From positions 102,044 through 137,189 of the forward strand of contig CAJUIS010000004.1 in NCBI GenBank assembly GCA_910586645.1: 35,146 bases of DNA. The letters are read 5' to 3'. The DNA is from an uncultured Lachnospiraceae bacterium. Lineage in GTDB: Bacteria > Bacillota > Clostridia > Lachnospirales > Lachnospiraceae. The notes under the pieces are model-generated. The model was not told the origin of the DNA. It worked only from the letters and a program-made list of their open reading frames with translations, and searched no databases. Numbering within the stretch: the first letter of the stretch is position 1; every line of letters starts with the position of its first letter. Made by a program: the position numbers and the translations under genes. This document shows positions 16,779 through 24,272 of the stretch, in pieces.

Positions 16779-17280
16779 GCCAATTCCCCCGTCCTTTTTT
16801 CTTTTTTTTCACATTTTCATCCATTTGCTCCATTTTTCGCAGCATCCGGACAAATACGCTTTCCTCGATCCCTTCCACAAGCTCCACATCCAGCGCATGG
16901 ACGATCAGTTCGTCTCCCTCAAGGCCCACGGTAATCGTCCCCGGCGTCAGCGTAATTGAATTTGCAAGCGCCACTTTTGCCGCATTCGACTTTAAATCCG
17001 TATGAAACCGTACAATGACAGGCTCCACTTCCCGCCGGAAACTTAACGCCAGCCGGATCGCGCTCATATTTGACTTGATAATCTCCCAGATTAAAATCAG
17101 GATATAGGCCAGGATATACGGCAGTTTCCGAAATAAGAGAACATCCTTTTCAATGGAATAGTCCAAAAACCTGCAGGTAAACGCATACATTCCGCCTGCA
17201 ATGACCAGCCCGAAAACAAATATTTCCCATGTAAACTGCCCGTTTAAAAGTATCCACAATAACAGAAATACAATATACAT
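16771..17280 (-). CDS. mrpE: MrpE/MnhE subunit
   Basis: The 169-residue protein has two or three N-terminal helices (about 2-38 and 50-72), then a soluble domain with the MrpE signature ANSITLTPGTITVGLEGDEL and HALDVE. MrpE supports assembly of the Mrp complex and is the first gene of mbh-type operons, as here. The ribosome site is weak (GGAG eleven bases from the ATG). The C-terminus is a charged tail with a run of lysines. Confidence 0.92.
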   Translation of the reverse strand: MYIVFLLLWILLNGQFTWEIFVFGLVIAGGMYAFTCRFLDYSIEKDVLLFRKLPYILAYILILIWEIIKSNMSAIRLALSFRREVEPVIVRFHTDLKSNAAKVALANSITLTPGTITVGLEGDELIVHALDVELVEGIEESVFVRMLRKMEQMDENVKKKKKGRGNWHE

Positions 17281-17301
17281 ACACTCTCACACTCCGATAA
17301 T

Positions 17302-17330
17302 AATTTACACCCCTGTCAAAAAGAAATCAA
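17302..17330 (-). promoter_or_regulatory. Candidate promoter of the Mrp/Mbh-like operon
   Basis: Minus-strand TTGATT (17325-17330) and TAAATT (17302-17307) are 17 bp apart and lie just upstream of mrpE. Each box has two mismatches; a TTGACT and a TTGACA nearby give alternative -35 boxes. Only position and spacing support it. Confidence 0.35.
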
Positions 17331-17404
17331 GTCAATCCTGACTTTTTTTGCATTTTATGATCAATTAGCGGAAAATAGAAAAAAATGGCAGTTTCCGCCG
17401 CCTG

Positions 17405-17444
17405 AAAAATCCTCCCGGATTTCTGTAATCAAAATCCGGGAGGA
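17405..17444 (-). terminator. Rho-independent terminator after the C1 protease gene
   Basis: A perfect 13-bp stem (TCCTCCCGGATTT / AAATCCGGGAGGA) with a 9-nt loop is followed on the minus strand by an A/T tract containing five T residues. It lies 16 bp after the protease stop codon and separates it from the mrpE promoter. Confidence 0.92.
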
Positions 17445-17460
17445 ATCTTCCTTCGATTTC

Positions 17461-20400
17461 TTATTTCATTTTTGCTTTTTTATGAATTCCGGCTTTTTTC
17501 AGTTTCTTTAACAGGGATGCTTTCTGTTTTTTATTCATCTTCTTTGCCAAAACCGTAATTTTTGCGGAAGTCTTCTGAAAAGCGCCTGCTTTTATGGTTT
17601 TCATCGTCTTGCCTTTCAGCTCCGCCGTCTTTAGTTTCCTGCAGCCAAAGAACGCCTGTTTTCCAATTGCAGTTATATTTTTCCCAAAAATCACTTTTTT
17701 CAGATTTCTGCAGTTTTTCGCCGCAGCGTTCCCTACCTGTGTGACCCTGCAGGTTACGCCGCAGATTTTTACTGCTGCCGGAATATTCAGCGACGCCGTA
17801 TTTTTCCGGACTACTTCCACAAGCGACGCTGTTTTCTTCTCTGCGTCAAGAACCTGATAGCGTCCGGGGCCTGTGATTTCCTCTGAGCCTTTTTCAAATC
17901 TCAAAACTTCCCCGCCGCCTTTATTTTCCGCCGCACTTTTACAGATGATTACGGCTTCCACGTCATAATCCGGCAGAAGATAAAGATAATTCCCCCGATC
18001 CAGACATTTTAGCCCCCTCACTTCAAACAGAATGCCGCCCGGCTGTACGCTGCCGCTGTCCGCCGGCTGCGCTTTCACTGTCGTCCGGGCCTTTTCATAA
18101 AATTCTCCGGATTCCACCCCATTCAAAAAAGCTCTCTTTAAATTGCCGCTTTCCTGGCTTACCGTTACTTTTATCACAGCCTGGTTTCCGCTGTCCGCCC
18201 ACACCGGCAGGCCGTCCTTTTGCGACCACGCGCGGCTGTTTTTCTGTGTGCCGCCGCCGCTGTTTAAATACCAGGCCGCCTTTCCTGACAGAAAATCCTG
18301 TTCTGTCAGACGGCCTTTGGAAAACCCGGGATTACATCCCCCTTTTTTACAGCTTAAATCTAAATAATAACAGTTTGAAATCGTCCCATTTCCTATATAT
18401 CCGTATACTGCGCCGTACAATTCTCCCGCAGACCGGCAAATCTTCCCATAATTATAGCATCCGTCTGTATTTCCATACAGATAAACTCCGATTCCCGCTG
18501 TTTTTGCATTTCCGTCAAATTTTCCGTCAATTACCGCAAGGTTATAACACATGCGCACAGAGGACCCTTCGTAACTGTAACCGACAATTCCGCCTACAGA
18601 AGCCGCGCTGTCCGCACGGATTCCTCCGCGGGCAAAGCACTTTTCAACCGTTCCCGCATTCACCCCGGCAATCCCGCCTGCAAAAGCCCCCGCTTCCGCC
18701 TGATTCAGAAAATGAATGGTTCCGTCCACGTAAGAATTTACAATCTTCCCTGTTTTTTCATTTATTCCGGCAATGCCGCCAATGTTTCCGCTTCTGCAGT
18801 CAAACACCAGCGTTCCGCCCGCCATGCAGTCTGAAATCGTCCCACGGTTAACCCCGGCAATCCCGCCCGTTCCGCCAAAAGTAAACCGCAGGTTTTCCCC
18901 TGTCACTTCACAGCCGCTTATCATCCCCTCATTCACCCCGGCAATCCCGCCTGAATGAGAAGCTCCAAGCGCAAGTCCGGCGTCTGAAAGCTTTACGTCT
19001 TTTACCGTCCCATTTTCGCCCACATATCCAAACAGGCCGCCCCAACTGTAAATATACTGATAGGACAGATTGGAAATGGAATGTCCTCCGCCGTCAAACG
19101 TGCCCTGAAATTTTGAATTTGAATCCCCAGCCGCTTTATGTACAATTCCTGTCAGATCCAAATCGCAAAGCAGACGCACGGTCTGCTCTCCGTAACTGTT
19201 CCCGGACGACACGTCTCTTGCAAACGCTTCAAACGCATCTGCGCCTTCAATCAGGATAACCGCACGCTTTAACGCGTTTCCTGCAGCCATTAACGCCGTA
19301 ACTGCATTTGCGATTCCCCTTTCAGAAGGGTTCTCCGACTGATATACATCCATTGCGGCATATTTTGCCGCCGTAAAATCCGCCCAGGACGACGCCGTAT
19401 AATCGCCCTCTGCCAGATTCTCCCGTTCAATCTCCTCAACCGCCTGTAAAATCCGTGATTTTTCTACTGACGGCACATTATCGGTAAACGCCTTAATGCA
19501 TACGTTTTTCATATCCAGATTCCGGCTCTCTTTTGTATCCGTCCATGCTCCGTTTGAATAGAAAAACGACTGTCCCGCTTCTGATGAATAATTTTCCCCT
19601 GATTCGATATAGGAAAACCCTGTGCCGTGATTTTCTTCTGTCAGTTCCACCGACACGGCATATTTCATGCCACTTCCCAAAAGCACGCTTTTTTCCAGAG
19701 GAACCACATGATATCCCGGATGCTCAAACGTTCCGCTCTGTACGCATACCAGAACCCCGTCCGAAGGAACGTTCATTTCCGTCGTCCCTTCCGCATAAAT
19801 TTCAATCCGGTAATCGTATTTTCCATAAGCGTAAAACGAAACTGCTTTCAATTCTTCCGCCGCTTCCGCACGAAACATATTGGCCGTTTTTTCGCTTGCC
19901 ACAAAAAGATTTCCGCACGCGCCGTCATACTGTCGGATGTTGTCATAATTATCCGGCGCCTCCGCCTGAAAGCTGCAAAAGTCTCCGACCGTCGCGTCTT
20001 CATAGGAAATCCAGAAGTACCCGCCTTCCGCCCAGCCGTCTCCCCAACTGTTCCTGCAAAGCCATGCGCCGTCTTCTGCCGGCGCCTTTCCTTCATCGTC
20101 AAACTTTATTTTGGGATAATCGTCATTCCAGCCGACAATGCTGACGGAATGATCAACGGCCCTCCCTGCGGCCGACGCGTTATATACATTCACCTCCGCC
20201 GTGTGAAACGTTCCGTCTCCCGAATGAAACGAGCACATCACGGCGCCCTTTTCCATCACAGCGCTTTTCACTTCCTCCGGCGTATACAAAATATCCGCGT
20301 CCGTCAGATGGCTTACGGAAGAGCTTCTCTGGCTCTCCTCCAAATCTTCCATAGCGTCATTTGCCGCATATGGATAATCGCTTTCGGCTGCGGCCCCGTA

Positions 20401-21012
20401 CCAGCCTCCCAGCACGGCTATCGCGCTGTAATAATTGCCGCCGCCATACCAGCCGTAGGTTTCATTGTAAACGTCTTCTCCGTCCTGCTGCGCCTCGTTT
20501 CTTCTATGGGAAAAATACGAAAGATGCCGCTCGGAATAATCCGCATCCTCCGCATCCACAAAACCTTTTTTTATCATATTGGATTCCATGGAGCTTAACG
20601 CCGCATGCGCCCAGCAGGTTCCCCACTTTCCCTGATCCCTGACCAAAGGAAGCTCTCCCTGTCCGGCCATACTGTAGCTTGCGGGAAACTTCGTCCTGCT
20701 GCCGTGCGCCGCCGCGGTTTCCTCTGCGATTTCCAACTCCGCTTCCCTGCCGTCCCGATCTGTCCACACAATATCCTGATAGCCATATTGGGAGACGTCC
20801 CCTTTCTTTTTTAACATCAGCGCGGGAAGCTCTTCCTCCATTGGCCGTTTCACCGCGCCTTCCGGTTCTCCATTCTCAGGCAAAATCCTCTTCTCTTTCT
20901 GCGGATTTTTCACATTCTGCGCATAAAGCCCTGCGTCCGGCAGCGCGCCAAATACAAAAATCCCGGCAAGCAGCATACTGATTCCGCGTTTCATCCAATC
21001 TCTGCGTCTCAA
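17461..21012 (-). CDS. Secreted multi-domain C1 (papain-like) cysteine protease with GLUG and LRR modules
   Basis: The 1183-residue protein starts with a signal peptide (basic MRRRDWMKRG, hydrophobic to about 25, cleavage likely near LYAQ). The C1 protease domain spans about 105-345, with oxyanion Gln127 and catalytic Cys133 in DQGKWGTCWA, His288 in VDHSVSIVGW and Asn321 in CRNSWGDGW. A beta-rich lectin-like domain often linked to clostridial C1 proteases follows (about 352-515), then a FIVAR-like helical segment (about 520-590), GLUG repeats (GGIAGVN motifs, about 655-860) and a C-terminal BspA-type LRR (about 1095-1150) with a very basic tail. No LPXTG motif is seen. The start is TTG at 21010-21012 with AAGGAG six bases upstream; an ATG six codons in is the alternative. 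Probably an extracellular or surface enzyme acting on host, dietary or bacterial proteins. Confidence 0.88.
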   Translation of the reverse strand: MRRRDWMKRGISMLLAGIFVFGALPDAGLYAQNVKNPQKEKRILPENGEPEGAVKRPMEEELPALMLKKKGDVSQYGYQDIVWTDRDGREAELEIAEETAAAHGSRTKFPASYSMAGQGELPLVRDQGKWGTCWAHAALSSMESNMIKKGFVDAEDADYSERHLSYFSHRRNEAQQDGEDVYNETYGWYGGGNYYSAIAVLGGWYGAAAESDYPYAANDAMEDLEESQRSSSVSHLTDADILYTPEEVKSAVMEKGAVMCSFHSGDGTFHTAEVNVYNASAAGRAVDHSVSIVGWNDDYPKIKFDDEGKAPAEDGAWLCRNSWGDGWAEGGYFWISYEDATVGDFCSFQAEAPDNYDNIRQYDGACGNLFVASEKTANMFRAEAAEELKAVSFYAYGKYDYRIEIYAEGTTEMNVPSDGVLVCVQSGTFEHPGYHVVPLEKSVLLGSGMKYAVSVELTEENHGTGFSYIESGENYSSEAGQSFFYSNGAWTDTKESRNLDMKNVCIKAFTDNVPSVEKSRILQAVEEIERENLAEGDYTASSWADFTAAKYAAMDVYQSENPSERGIANAVTALMAAGNALKRAVILIEGADAFEAFARDVSSGNSYGEQTVRLLCDLDLTGIVHKAAGDSNSKFQGTFDGGGHSISNLSYQYIYSWGGLFGYVGENGTVKDVKLSDAGLALGASHSGGIAGVNEGMISGCEVTGENLRFTFGGTGGIAGVNRGTISDCMAGGTLVFDCRSGNIGGIAGINEKTGKIVNSYVDGTIHFLNQAEAGAFAGGIAGVNAGTVEKCFARGGIRADSAASVGGIVGYSYEGSSVRMCYNLAVIDGKFDGNAKTAGIGVYLYGNTDGCYNYGKICRSAGELYGAVYGYIGNGTISNCYYLDLSCKKGGCNPGFSKGRLTEQDFLSGKAAWYLNSGGGTQKNSRAWSQKDGLPVWADSGNQAVIKVTVSQESGNLKRAFLNGVESGEFYEKARTTVKAQPADSGSVQPGGILFEVRGLKCLDRGNYLYLLPDYDVEAVIICKSAAENKGGGEVLRFEKGSEEITGPGRYQVLDAEKKTASLVEVVRKNTASLNIPAAVKICGVTCRVTQVGNAAAKNCRNLKKVIFGKNITAIGKQAFFGCRKLKTAELKGKTMKTIKAGAFQKTSAKITVLAKKMNKKQKASLLKKLKKAGIHKKAKMK

Positions 21013-21077
21013 TTTTATCTCCTTATTCTCAAATCTGTTTTTCTCAAAAACTTTCCTTTCAAGCGTCTGATATTTTC

Positions 21078-21106
21078 AGTATACAGAGAAACGCGTCCTG
21101 ATTCAA
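21078..21106 (-). promoter_or_regulatory. Predicted promoter of the C1 protease gene
   Basis: Minus-strand TTGAAT (21101-21106) and TATACT (21078-21083) are separated by 17 bp, about 65 bp upstream of the TTG start. It implies that the protease is transcribed separately from the ABC/adaptor operon ending at 21128. Confidence 0.65.
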
Positions 21107-21127
21107 GAAAAAACCTGCTTTTCTTCT

Positions 21128-22564
21128 TTATTCTTCCTGCAGCCGCACCCTGCTGCCGTCTTTCACGTCTTTATCCGATTCCACGACAAACATTTCCTCA
21201 TCTGTCAGCTCTCCGTCTTCTAAAGCCGCATATTCTTCATCCCGGTCCAGCTCCTTTACTTTCCTTTTTTTCACTGTAAGTTCTGTTCCAAGTATCGTCT
21301 CCTGTTCCTCCACAATATAGATATAATTCGTGCTGTCCTGGGAATGCAGCGCCGCAAGCGGGACTGTACAGGAATATCTTCCGACTTCTTTTCGGATTTT
21401 CAGTTTTCCCGTTTCCCCGATTTTTGCTTCCGTATTTGAAACCCTTCCCGTTATCTGACAGCTTCCATCCTCCAGCTCGCCAACGGCGTCAATGACTACT
21501 CCCATCATCTCCCTCGCGCCGCCGGGAAAAGAAATATCCATCTTATCGCCAGGCGTCACATAGGATTTTTCTTCCTGCGGCAGCACAGCCTGAAACAGTT
21601 TTTCTCCATTTGCATCGCTTAACACCATCGCCGACGCGTCCCCGGTCCGCTCTCCGGCCCGCACCAAAATCCTGCTGACATATCCGGACATACTGCACAC
21701 GACTTTTCCCCCGGACTGTTTTAATGTAAGCATCCCTTCACGGGTTTCTTTCAACTGGCGAATTATGTTCTGCTGTTCCGTTTTCGACCCTCCGCTGCCG
21801 TTTTTTGCATCTTCCAACGCTCTTTGCGCCTGCTTGACAGATTCGCTGCGGCTTTTATTGGCGTCGCTTAACGCCTGCTCTTTTTCTGAAACGGCGTCGT
21901 TTAACGCCTGTTTTTCCTGCGCATAGCTCTCTGAAAGCCTTGCGTCCAGCGTTTTTTTATAAAAGCGGAACTCCTCTTTTTCCTTTTTTGAAGCGTTTTT
22001 CTTTTTCGCAGCCTTAGAAAGCTTCTGATACTCTGCGTCCTGTTCATATGCCTTTTGTTTATACTGTTCCTCGGAAGGGCATCCGTCCCGCAGCGCCACT
22101 GCCGCCTGATACGCTTCATTTGCCCGGAAAACGTCTCCGTCCGACATATCCGAAGCATCCTTTAAATCCTGATTTGCCCTGTTTACGGCCGAAGTTCCGG
22201 CAGCGTTTAATTCCGCAAGCTTTTCCTCTTCCGCCTGTATCTGGCTGTCCAGATCCTGTAAAAGCTTTTCCAGATCCTTAAGCTCTGCCTCAAACAGCAC
22301 ATCACCCGGCTCCACCTGCTGCCCCTCAACCACGCATACTTTTTCCACCAAAAATCCGGGGCCTGTCACTACGGGAACTTCTTCTGTTGTGATCACGGTT
22401 CCTTCCGCTTCAATATTCCGGTTCAAAGCGCCGGCCTTTATATTCCCCAAAGTCACTTTTGGCATTTGATAAGCGTAAATCCCGCGTGATACAATGGTGC
22501 AAACCAGCATAAACAACATAAAAATTCCGAAATATCTGACTGCGCGTTCTTTCTGTTTTTTCAT
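21128..22564 (-). CDS. HlyD/RND-type membrane-fusion (adaptor) protein
   Basis: The 478-residue protein has a basic N-terminus and one membrane helix (about 10-32), then a first lipoyl-like half (VVTGPGFLVEKVCVVEGQQV, about 60-95). A long Lys/Glu/Ala-rich coiled coil (about 100-275), the second lipoyl half (GKVVCSMSGYVSRILVRAG) and a beta-barrel/membrane-proximal region follow. This is the plan of MacA/HlyD/RND adaptors. In Gram-positives such adaptors normally sit with a MacB-like ATPase and permease, but here the partners are CUT1 sugar permeases. The start is the ATG at 22562-22564 with AAGGAG upstream; the preceding permease ends 15 bp before it. Role unknown; it may tether or gate the transporter in the cell wall (inference). 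Confidence 0.8.
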   Translation of the reverse strand: MKKQKERAVRYFGIFMLFMLVCTIVSRGIYAYQMPKVTLGNIKAGALNRNIEAEGTVITTEEVPVVTGPGFLVEKVCVVEGQQVEPGDVLFEAELKDLEKLLQDLDSQIQAEEEKLAELNAAGTSAVNRANQDLKDASDMSDGDVFRANEAYQAAVALRDGCPSEEQYKQKAYEQDAEYQKLSKAAKKKNASKKEKEEFRFYKKTLDARLSESYAQEKQALNDAVSEKEQALSDANKSRSESVKQAQRALEDAKNGSGGSKTEQQNIIRQLKETREGMLTLKQSGGKVVCSMSGYVSRILVRAGERTGDASAMVLSDANGEKLFQAVLPQEEKSYVTPGDKMDISFPGGAREMMGVVIDAVGELEDGSCQITGRVSNTEAKIGETGKLKIRKEVGRYSCTVPLAALHSQDSTNYIYIVEEQETILGTELTVKKRKVKELDRDEEYAALEDGELTDEEMFVVESDKDVKDGSRVRLQEE

Positions 22565-22578
22565 GCTCCACCGCTCCT

Positions 22579-23418
22579 TCATCCCTTCATCCCCGACGAT
22601 ATGATCCCCTGCTCCAGATAATCCTGCCCCATAAAGAATACAAACACTGCAGGAATCAGCATAATCACCGACGCCGCAAGCGCCATTCCGGCATACTGCA
22701 AATTGATTTCCGGAAGATACAAAGACAACGGCCATTTAGACGGCGTAGAAAGAAAAGCCAGCGGCTGCTCCACCATATTCCAGTACTCCAAAAACCCAAG
22801 CACAAGCGCGGATAAAATTCCGGGCGAACCAAGCGGAACGCCAATCCGCAAAAAAATCTGCCATTCTCCGGCCCCGTCAATCCGGGCCGCCTCATATAAT
22901 TCTTTTGGAACCGCGCAAAAACTCCGGTACATTAAAAAAACAGGAAACGTTGAAAACACTGCCGGAAGAATCACCGCAAAATGCGTATCCATAAGCTTCA
23001 TACCGTTTAATGCCAGATAAGACGGCAGCATCATTACGCTAAACGGCATCATCATCAAGATTACATACGTCACATAAAGCGCTCCCCGCCCGCGAAAAGA
23101 AAATTTGGCAAACGCCCACGCCGCAGGAATCGCCACAAACATCTGCCCAAATAAAATACACGCCACAATTTTCACTGAATTCCAGAACACCGATAAAAAC
23201 TCCGGCGTATAAAAAAGCAGCTTCACCAGATGCCGCGCCGTCGGATAAAACGGCAGCAAATGCCAGCTTATCTTTCCGCCGGATGCGCCGATCACTGCGG
23301 CAAGCGAATCCGACAGCTCCCTTTTGCTCTTTAACGCCCCAAGCGCCGACGCAATCACCGGAAGGCAGATTGCAATTCCTATTACAAATAAAATTCCACG
23401 AAAAATTTTCATTTTCAT
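22579..23418 (-). CDS. Carbohydrate ABC transporter permease (CUT1, MalG/MsmG-like)
   Basis: The 279-residue integral membrane protein has about six helices and the ABC-importer EAA loop EAARIDGAGEWQIFLRIGVP (about residues 197-216), which docks to the ATPase. The final GQDYLEQGIISSGMKG matches the MalG-type ending (xxxYxxxGxxxGAVKG). It forms a pair with the permease upstream, overlapping by 4 bp. AAGG lies upstream of the ATG. No ATPase gene is present, so a shared MsmK-type ATPase encoded elsewhere is expected, as is common for CUT1 systems in Firmicutes. Confidence 0.9.
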   Translation of the reverse strand: MKMKIFRGILFVIGIAICLPVIASALGALKSKRELSDSLAAVIGASGGKISWHLLPFYPTARHLVKLLFYTPEFLSVFWNSVKIVACILFGQMFVAIPAAWAFAKFSFRGRGALYVTYVILMMMPFSVMMLPSYLALNGMKLMDTHFAVILPAVFSTFPVFLMYRSFCAVPKELYEAARIDGAGEWQIFLRIGVPLGSPGILSALVLGFLEYWNMVEQPLAFLSTPSKWPLSLYLPEINLQYAGMALAASVIMLIPAVFVFFMGQDYLEQGIISSGMKG

Positions 23419-24272
23419 TCGCCGTCACCTTCTTCCCACTGCCACAGCTTTTCAAGCGCAATTGAGCATCCTGCAAAAAATACTGCCAGCAAAACGCCCG
23501 CCGCCGCCATTTTATCAATTTCCAAATTCGTAAACCAGTTATTAAACAAATGCTGTAAAAGATACATACTCTTCTGCGGATAAGACCCGGCCACCAGATA
23601 CGCCTCGCGGAATACTTTAAACGAATTTAAAAATGACAGCATCGTAATCGTGTAAAACACCGGGCGAAGCTGCGGCATCACAATATAAAACAAACACTGA
23701 CGCTCCGTTGCCCCGTCCACTCTCGCCGCCTCGGTATAGCTCTCCGGAACCGACATCATTCCCGCAATCCAGAGCGCTACCGTATAGCCTAAATTTTTCC
23801 AGATATAACTGATGACAAGAACCCAAAATGCCGCCCCGCTTCCAAGCCAGTCAATTTCTTTTATCCCAAAGGCCGTAAGAAGCTGATTCAAAAGCCCCGC
23901 CTCATGGAAAAACGCCTTCCAAATTAATACAAGCGCCGCCGTAGGAACCGCCATGGGCAGCAAATAGATGGATTTTAAAAACCGCATCCATTTGCTTTTA
24001 TAAATCCCAAAAGCCGCCAGAAAGGAACAAATCAAAAGAATCGGTATCCCCACGCCTGCAAACCGGAGCGTATTCATCATTGCCAGATGGAACGCGCCGT
24101 TTTCAAACACCGTCTGATAATTTCCGGCTCCGTTTGAAAACGAACGAATCAGCATATCCGCAAACGGAATCAGGGCAAATACAAACACTCCGATTACGCT
24201 TGGCAGTAAAAACCAAACTCTACTCCGCAAGATAGATGTCCACTTTCTGGACAATTTCACCACATCCTTCAT
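23415..24272 (-). CDS. Sugar ABC transporter permease (CUT1, MalF/MsmF-like)
   Basis: The 285-residue protein has six predicted helices, the first at about 19-43 (WFLLPSVIGVFVFALIPFAD), and an EAA loop EAARVDGATERQCLFYIVMP. It is the MalF-type partner of the following gene. The start is uncertain: the frame overlaps the end of the binding-protein gene, and candidate starts include ATGs at 24323, 24284 and 24272 as well as closer GTG/TTG codons. The one given keeps the usual length, but none has an ideal ribosome site. The overlap implies coupled translation with the binding protein. Confidence 0.87.
   Translation of the reverse strand: MKDVVKLSRKWTSILRSRVWFLLPSVIGVFVFALIPFADMLIRSFSNGAGNYQTVFENGAFHLAMMNTLRFAGVGIPILLICSFLAAFGIYKSKWMRFLKSIYLLPMAVPTAALVLIWKAFFHEAGLLNQLLTAFGIKEIDWLGSGAAFWVLVISYIWKNLGYTVALWIAGMMSVPESYTEAARVDGATERQCLFYIVMPQLRPVFYTITMLSFLNSFKVFREAYLVAGSYPQKSMYLLQHLFNNWFTNLEIDKMAAAGVLLAVFFAGCSIALEKLWQWEEGDGE

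Noticed and set aside
19627..20598. 323-codon plus-strand frame opposite the C1 protease gene
   Set aside because: The opposite strand has full catalytic motifs, a signal peptide and a ribosome site; this frame has Arg/His-rich low-complexity content typical of an antisense shadow.
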